The position numbers were made by a program, and so were the translations under genes. Shown one piece after another: positions 12,522 through 14,881 of a stretch of 14,881 nucleotides of DNA. The stretch comes from Treponema sp. (GTDB lineage Bacteria > Spirochaetota > Spirochaetia > Treponematales > Breznakiellaceae). The stretch lies in assembly GCA_031255615.1 (NCBI GenBank), contig JAIRSD010000109.1:1-14881 (forward strand), given 5' to 3'. The notes below the pieces were generated by a model, which made no database searches, was not told the origin of the DNA, and was given only the letters and a program-made list of their open reading frames with translations. The number at the start of each line of letters is the position of its first letter. Within the stretch, counting starts at the first letter, position 1.

Positions 12522-13456
12522 GGACGCACCGGATTACCTATCAGCCGAAGGGCCCCGGGCCGGCAGCTAATGACCAGTTCCTTGCCGTCCTCGCACACCG
12601 TTTCGCCGTCGCAGTGGGCCGCCATCCCTCCCTGAAGGGCCCTGATGCGGAAATGCGCCCCCCGATCCATGAGGGTCTCCGGGCACTCGCCCTGGGTGCC
12701 CTTGGGATAGCGGAGGACAATCTGGATAAGCCGCCGCCGGGAGGCGGGGTGCCGGATCGCGCAGAGGTCGAAAAGCCCGTCGTCCAGGACCGCCCGGGGC
12801 CCCATGTAAAACATGCCCCCCATGCGCCGGCCGTTCACCACCGAAACGATGATCGCCGGAAAGGCCGCGGTCTTCCCGTCGTATTCAATCTCCAGCAGGG
12901 GGGACGCCTCAAACCGGGCGGTGGTGATAAGGGCCCCCAGCGCGTAGGCCAGGGCGCTGTGGACGGACTTCATCTTCGCCGCCTCAAAGCCGACCTTCGT
13001 ATCAAAACCAATCCCCACGCCGTTGATAAAGTAGCGCCCCTCCGGAAAGTACCCCCCCGTAACCCGCCCCGCGTCCAGGGGGCTGATCTCTTTCCGCGTC
13101 AGTATCTCCAGGGCCCGGTCGAGGTCCTCGGGAACCCCCGCGGAACAGGCGAAATCGTTCCCCCGCCCCACCGGGATAAGACCGAGGATCGGCGGCTCCC
13201 CCGCGGGCCCCTTCCGGGAAAGAAGCCCATTAGCGACCTCGTTGCTGGTGCCGTCTCCCCCCGCCGCCACGACAATGCTCCGGGCCGGAGCCTTCTCCGC
13301 AATCTCCTGGGCGTGGCCGGGCCCCCTCGTCAAAAGGATCTCATATTCCACACGGCGTTCTTTCAGGAAACGGTCGATCTTGGGATATTTTTTTAGAGCC
13401 CTCCCCTTTCCCGCGACCGGGTTCAGGATAACGAGGAATTTACTAGGCTGCGACAT
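12518..13456 (-). CDS. Diacylglycerol/lipid kinase family protein (YegS/DgkB type)
   Basis: A 312-residue lipid kinase of the diacylglycerol kinase catalytic-domain family, which uses ATP to phosphorylate diacylglycerol or a related lipid, giving phosphatidate for re-use. Visible motifs: LNPVAGKG at the N-terminus (residues 11-18), GGDGTSNEV (66-74), PVGRGNDFA (95-103, family GTGNDFA), MGGMFYMGPRAVLDDGLFDL (212-231) and CDGE (282-285). The start at 13456 is chosen because the first conserved strand begins six residues later; upstream extension to a TTG at 13495 adds 13 unlikely residues. There is no Shine-Dalgarno, and a TATAAT box ends only 15 bp before the ATG, so the mRNA may be nearly leaderless. 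It is the first gene of the kinase-plsC-HAD operon. Confidence 0.9.
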   Translation of the reverse strand: MSQPSKFLVILNPVAGKGRALKKYPKIDRFLKERRVEYEILLTRGPGHAQEIAEKAPARSIVVAAGGDGTSNEVANGLLSRKGPAGEPPILGLIPVGRGNDFACSAGVPEDLDRALEILTRKEISPLDAGRVTGGYFPEGRYFINGVGIGFDTKVGFEAAKMKSVHSALAYALGALITTARFEASPLLEIEYDGKTAAFPAIIVSVVNGRRMGGMFYMGPRAVLDDGLFDLCAIRHPASRRRLIQIVLRYPKGTQGECPETLMDRGAHFRIRALQGGMAAHCDGETVCEDGKELVISCRPGALRLIGNPVRP

Positions 13457-13457
13457 T

Positions 13458-13477
13458 ATACAACAAATTGTATTATA
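13458..13477 (-). promoter_or_regulatory. -10 box with overlapping palindrome, lipid-kinase operon
   Basis: Minus-strand TATAAT at 13477-13472 precedes the kinase ATG (13456) by 15 nt. A perfect palindrome ATACAA-N4-TTGTAT (13458-13473) overlaps the box edge and the expected transcription start, where a repressor would act. No consensus -35 is visible 16-18 bp upstream. I cannot name a regulator. Confidence 0.45.
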
Positions 13478-13553
13478 AAAAGCCGGAAAAGGCAACCGAT
13501 GAACAAATCCACCGGCAATGCCGGGTCGAGGACAGGCGCGTATCGAGGCCAGG

Positions 13554-13642
13554 TTGGGCGCATCCCCGCCTCCGGCGGGGACCGGGCTATCCGCTCTAAC
13601 AAAAACCCTGCGGGTTTTTATTCCGCTCCTATCCCTTGCGCG
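13554..13642 (+). repeat. Modular hairpin repeat RepA, copy 4
   Basis: An 89-bp copy nearly identical to copy 1. It differs by TGC for TAC in the central loop and GCTCCTATCC for GCTTCTATCC in the tail. It lies about 100 bp upstream of the kinase operon, between that operon and the transposase remnants. Confidence 0.85.
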
Positions 13643-13824
13643 CTCGCTGTGCCCCGCCCTTCCCCGTTTGCGTTGGGGCGGCAGGGGTTTTTTTGTAACG
13701 TTGTTCAGAAACTTCAGTTTCTGAACAACAACCGCTTAAAAACGAAGAAGAACGCGGGTTTTCTCGGGAAACCCGCGTTCCTCGCAAGACCTGTTCAATA
13801 ATGCGGCTGCTTGTTGAACAAGTC
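13643..13824. other. Hairpin-rich spacer before the IS630 remnant
   Basis: No credible gene. It holds a 13-bp perfect stem GTTGTTCAGAAAC ttca GTTTCTGAACAAC (13700-13729), an 11-bp stem AACGCGGGTTT / AAACCCGCGTT (13751-13779) and a wider 11-bp inverted repeat with one mismatch, GACCTGTTCAA / TTGAACAAGTC (13788-13824), adjoining the transposase remnant. A T7 run at 13688-13694 follows GC-rich sequence (CCGCCC...GGGCGG) and could be a weak terminator. Confidence 0.5.
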
Positions 13825-13825
13825 C

Positions 13826-14389
13826 ATTTTTGATGAGAGTCCGAAGCAGTTGTAGGGGAAACCCGGCTTTCCCTGGCGGCGGAGCCGGGGAAACCGGCGT
13901 GTTTTGATACGGAGCATATACGGAGGGGGGCCTGCGATATCTTCATGTTTGCCGCTCCGCTTGAAGGCTGGAGGAGGGCCGGGACAACGGGATCGGCGGA
14001 CCCGTGCGGATGGGGCGGAACAAATAAGGCGCCTGGTGGATGAGGATTTTCCGCATGCTGAAAAGATCGTCCTGGTGATGGACAATCTGAATACCCATAC
14101 GACGGCTTCTGTGTATGAACGGTTTCCTCCGGAAGAAGCGAAACGGATAAAGGACAAACGGGAGTTGCATTACACGCCGAAGCACGGAAGCCGGCTGAAC
14201 ATGGCGGAGATAGAGATGAGCGTGATAAACCATCAGGGGCTGCCGCAACAGATACCCACGATAGAACGGATGCGGAAAGAGGCGGCGGCGTAGAAGCGGA
14301 ACCAGGAAACCTGTAAAATCAACCGGCGTTTTACCGCCGCCGACGCCCGCATCAAACTCAAACGACTCTACCCGCAGTTTGAATCGTGA
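13826..14389 (+). pseudogene. IS630-family transposase, C-terminal remnant with frameshifts and a nonsense codon
   Basis: This is the DDE catalytic part of an IS630-type transposase: IFDESPKQL (first Asp), VLVMDNLNTH (second Asp), the YTPKHGSRLNMAEIEMS box (Glu), and a tail ending in KLKRLYPQFES before TGA at 14387. It is decayed in three clear steps. A missing base in the Tyr codon after PKQL creates TAG at 13853, and the protein continues in another frame as AAEPGKPACFDTEHIRRG and MFAAPLEGW. An extra G near 13990 restores the first frame at DRRTRAD. Finally, an expected Trp codon after EAAA is TAG at 14291, with the tail still readable beyond. The N-terminal half is absent, replaced by hairpin repeats. 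Confidence 0.85.
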
Positions 14390-14396
14390 CTGACTA

Positions 14397-14442
14397 GTAG
14401 TCTCTGTATAGGGTGGCTATAGCCACCCTCTACAGAGACTAC
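14397..14442. repeat. 46-bp near-perfect palindrome, possible abutted IS630 ends
   Basis: Two 23-bp arms meet at GGCTATAGCC with one mismatch (14409 against 14430). The palindrome starts 8 bp after the IS630 transposase stop, where the right terminal inverted repeat of such an element is expected. The TATA centre equals two TA dinucleotides, and IS630 elements insert at TA. It may be the right end of one element joined to the left end of another. Confidence 0.7.
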
Positions 14443-14508
14443 AAAAAAAACAGCAAAACCCCTTATGATGGTGTCACCGCAACCTCATCAGCAAGGAGTA
14501 ATGCCGTT

Positions 14509-14786
14509 ATGCTCAAGTCTAGCACAAACCAGGAAATATGCTCTACCCATCTGTCCCCCGCCGAGCGTGAGGAAATCGCCATCGCCCCGGAACAGGGCCA
14601 GTCCCTGCGTTCCATCGCCCGGTCCCTGGCCAGAAGCCCCTCCTCCGTTTGCCGGGAAGCTCCATCGAAACACCCCGCCCCAAAATAACCGGGGAAACCA
14701 CGCCCAAAAACGGGCCGCAGACCGCTCCCGCCGCAGCCATGCGAAGGAGCATCCGGCCAATCCCCGCGTCAAAGCCTATGTGGAAT
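14509..14786 (+). pseudogene. IS30-family transposase, N-terminal remnant
   Basis: From an ATG at 14509 with AAGGAG upstream, the frame reads THLSPAEREEIAIAPEQGQ then SLRSIARSLARSPSSVCRE, the helix-turn-helix start typical of IS30 transposases. An extra base near 14660-14665 breaks the frame; the normal continuation HRNTPPQNN...ANPRVKAYVEY follows in the next frame up to about 14785. There the homology stops and repeat R2 begins, so the catalytic domain is missing. The fragment is non-functional. Confidence 0.8.
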
Positions 14787-14881
14787 ACCACCGGATAAGC
14801 GAAGTATCCGGGAAGAAGAATATTAACCACGAAGGCGCACCAAGGAATACGAAGGAATGAAGAAACGCTTCCAATTCCCGA
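14787..14881 (+). repeat. Dispersed repeat R2, copy 3 (cut by window edge)
   Basis: From TACCACCGGATAAGCGAA onward this matches copies 1 and 2 and continues through TTAACCACGAAGGCGCACC to the window end. It interrupts the IS30 transposase remnant. At the site where copy 1 carries a palindrome, this copy reads continuously (CACCAAGGAATACGAAGG), so it represents the empty state. Confidence 0.8.

Noticed and set aside
14397..14442. Rho-independent terminator of the IS630 gene
   Set aside because: The stem is followed on the plus strand by an A-run, not a T-run, and its centre and length fit paired element ends better.

Overview
The window is GC-rich bacterial chromosome with compact operons of ordinary metabolic genes, separated by unusually repeat-laden intergenic DNA. 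Gene content (a metal-handling cluster, small lipoproteins with relaxed lipoboxes, a PF00882-type phospholipase-like protein and a lipid kinase/acyltransferase/HAD operon) would fit a free-living or gut anaerobe, perhaps a spirochaete of the treponeme group. That assignment is an inference from gene repertoire only; there is no rRNA or tRNA to anchor it. I see no RNA genes and no CRISPR array.

Layout. 1-1181 (minus): a lipoprotein-like endonuclease/exonuclease/phosphatase whose stop is probably at the window edge. 1182-1645: divergent intergenic DNA packed with hairpin repeats. 1646-2338 (plus): a NodB-type polysaccharide deacetylase. 2366-5598 (minus): a two-gene operon, a Cu+ P1B-ATPase (copA) followed by an overlapping unknown lipoprotein gene. 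6111-8556 (minus): a second metal operon, an HMA-SafE-cupredoxin fusion followed by a DUF2318 Fe-S protein. 8557-9396: promoter-like DNA and repeats. 9397-10524 (plus): a zinc-dependent phospholipase C family protein. 11027-13456 (minus): a lipid kinase, acyltransferase and HAD-IB phosphatase operon, convergent with the phospholipase. 13554-14881: repeats and the decayed remains of an IS630-type and an IS30-type transposase.

How the genes may work together. The two minus-strand metal operons form a copper (or copper plus iron) handling module: CopA exports Cu+, and the fusion protein carries its own HMA domain, a SafE-type membrane region and an external cupredoxin region, alongside a cysteine-rich DUF2318 protein. 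The right half looks like phospholipid turnover: a PLC-type hydrolase, a diacylglycerol-kinase-family enzyme, a PlsC-type acyltransferase and a HAD phosphatase.

The most unusual feature is a family of modular palindromic repeats. An 89-95 bp element is present four times and keeps its flanks while its central hairpin can be replaced by an unrelated but perfectly self-complementary one. Other hairpin modules recur in combination beside it. A second dispersed repeat occurs three times; one copy carries a small palindrome exactly where another copy has none. Similar palindromic GC-rich DNA appears in frame inside copA, so small hairpins may have been moving through both intergenic and coding DNA.
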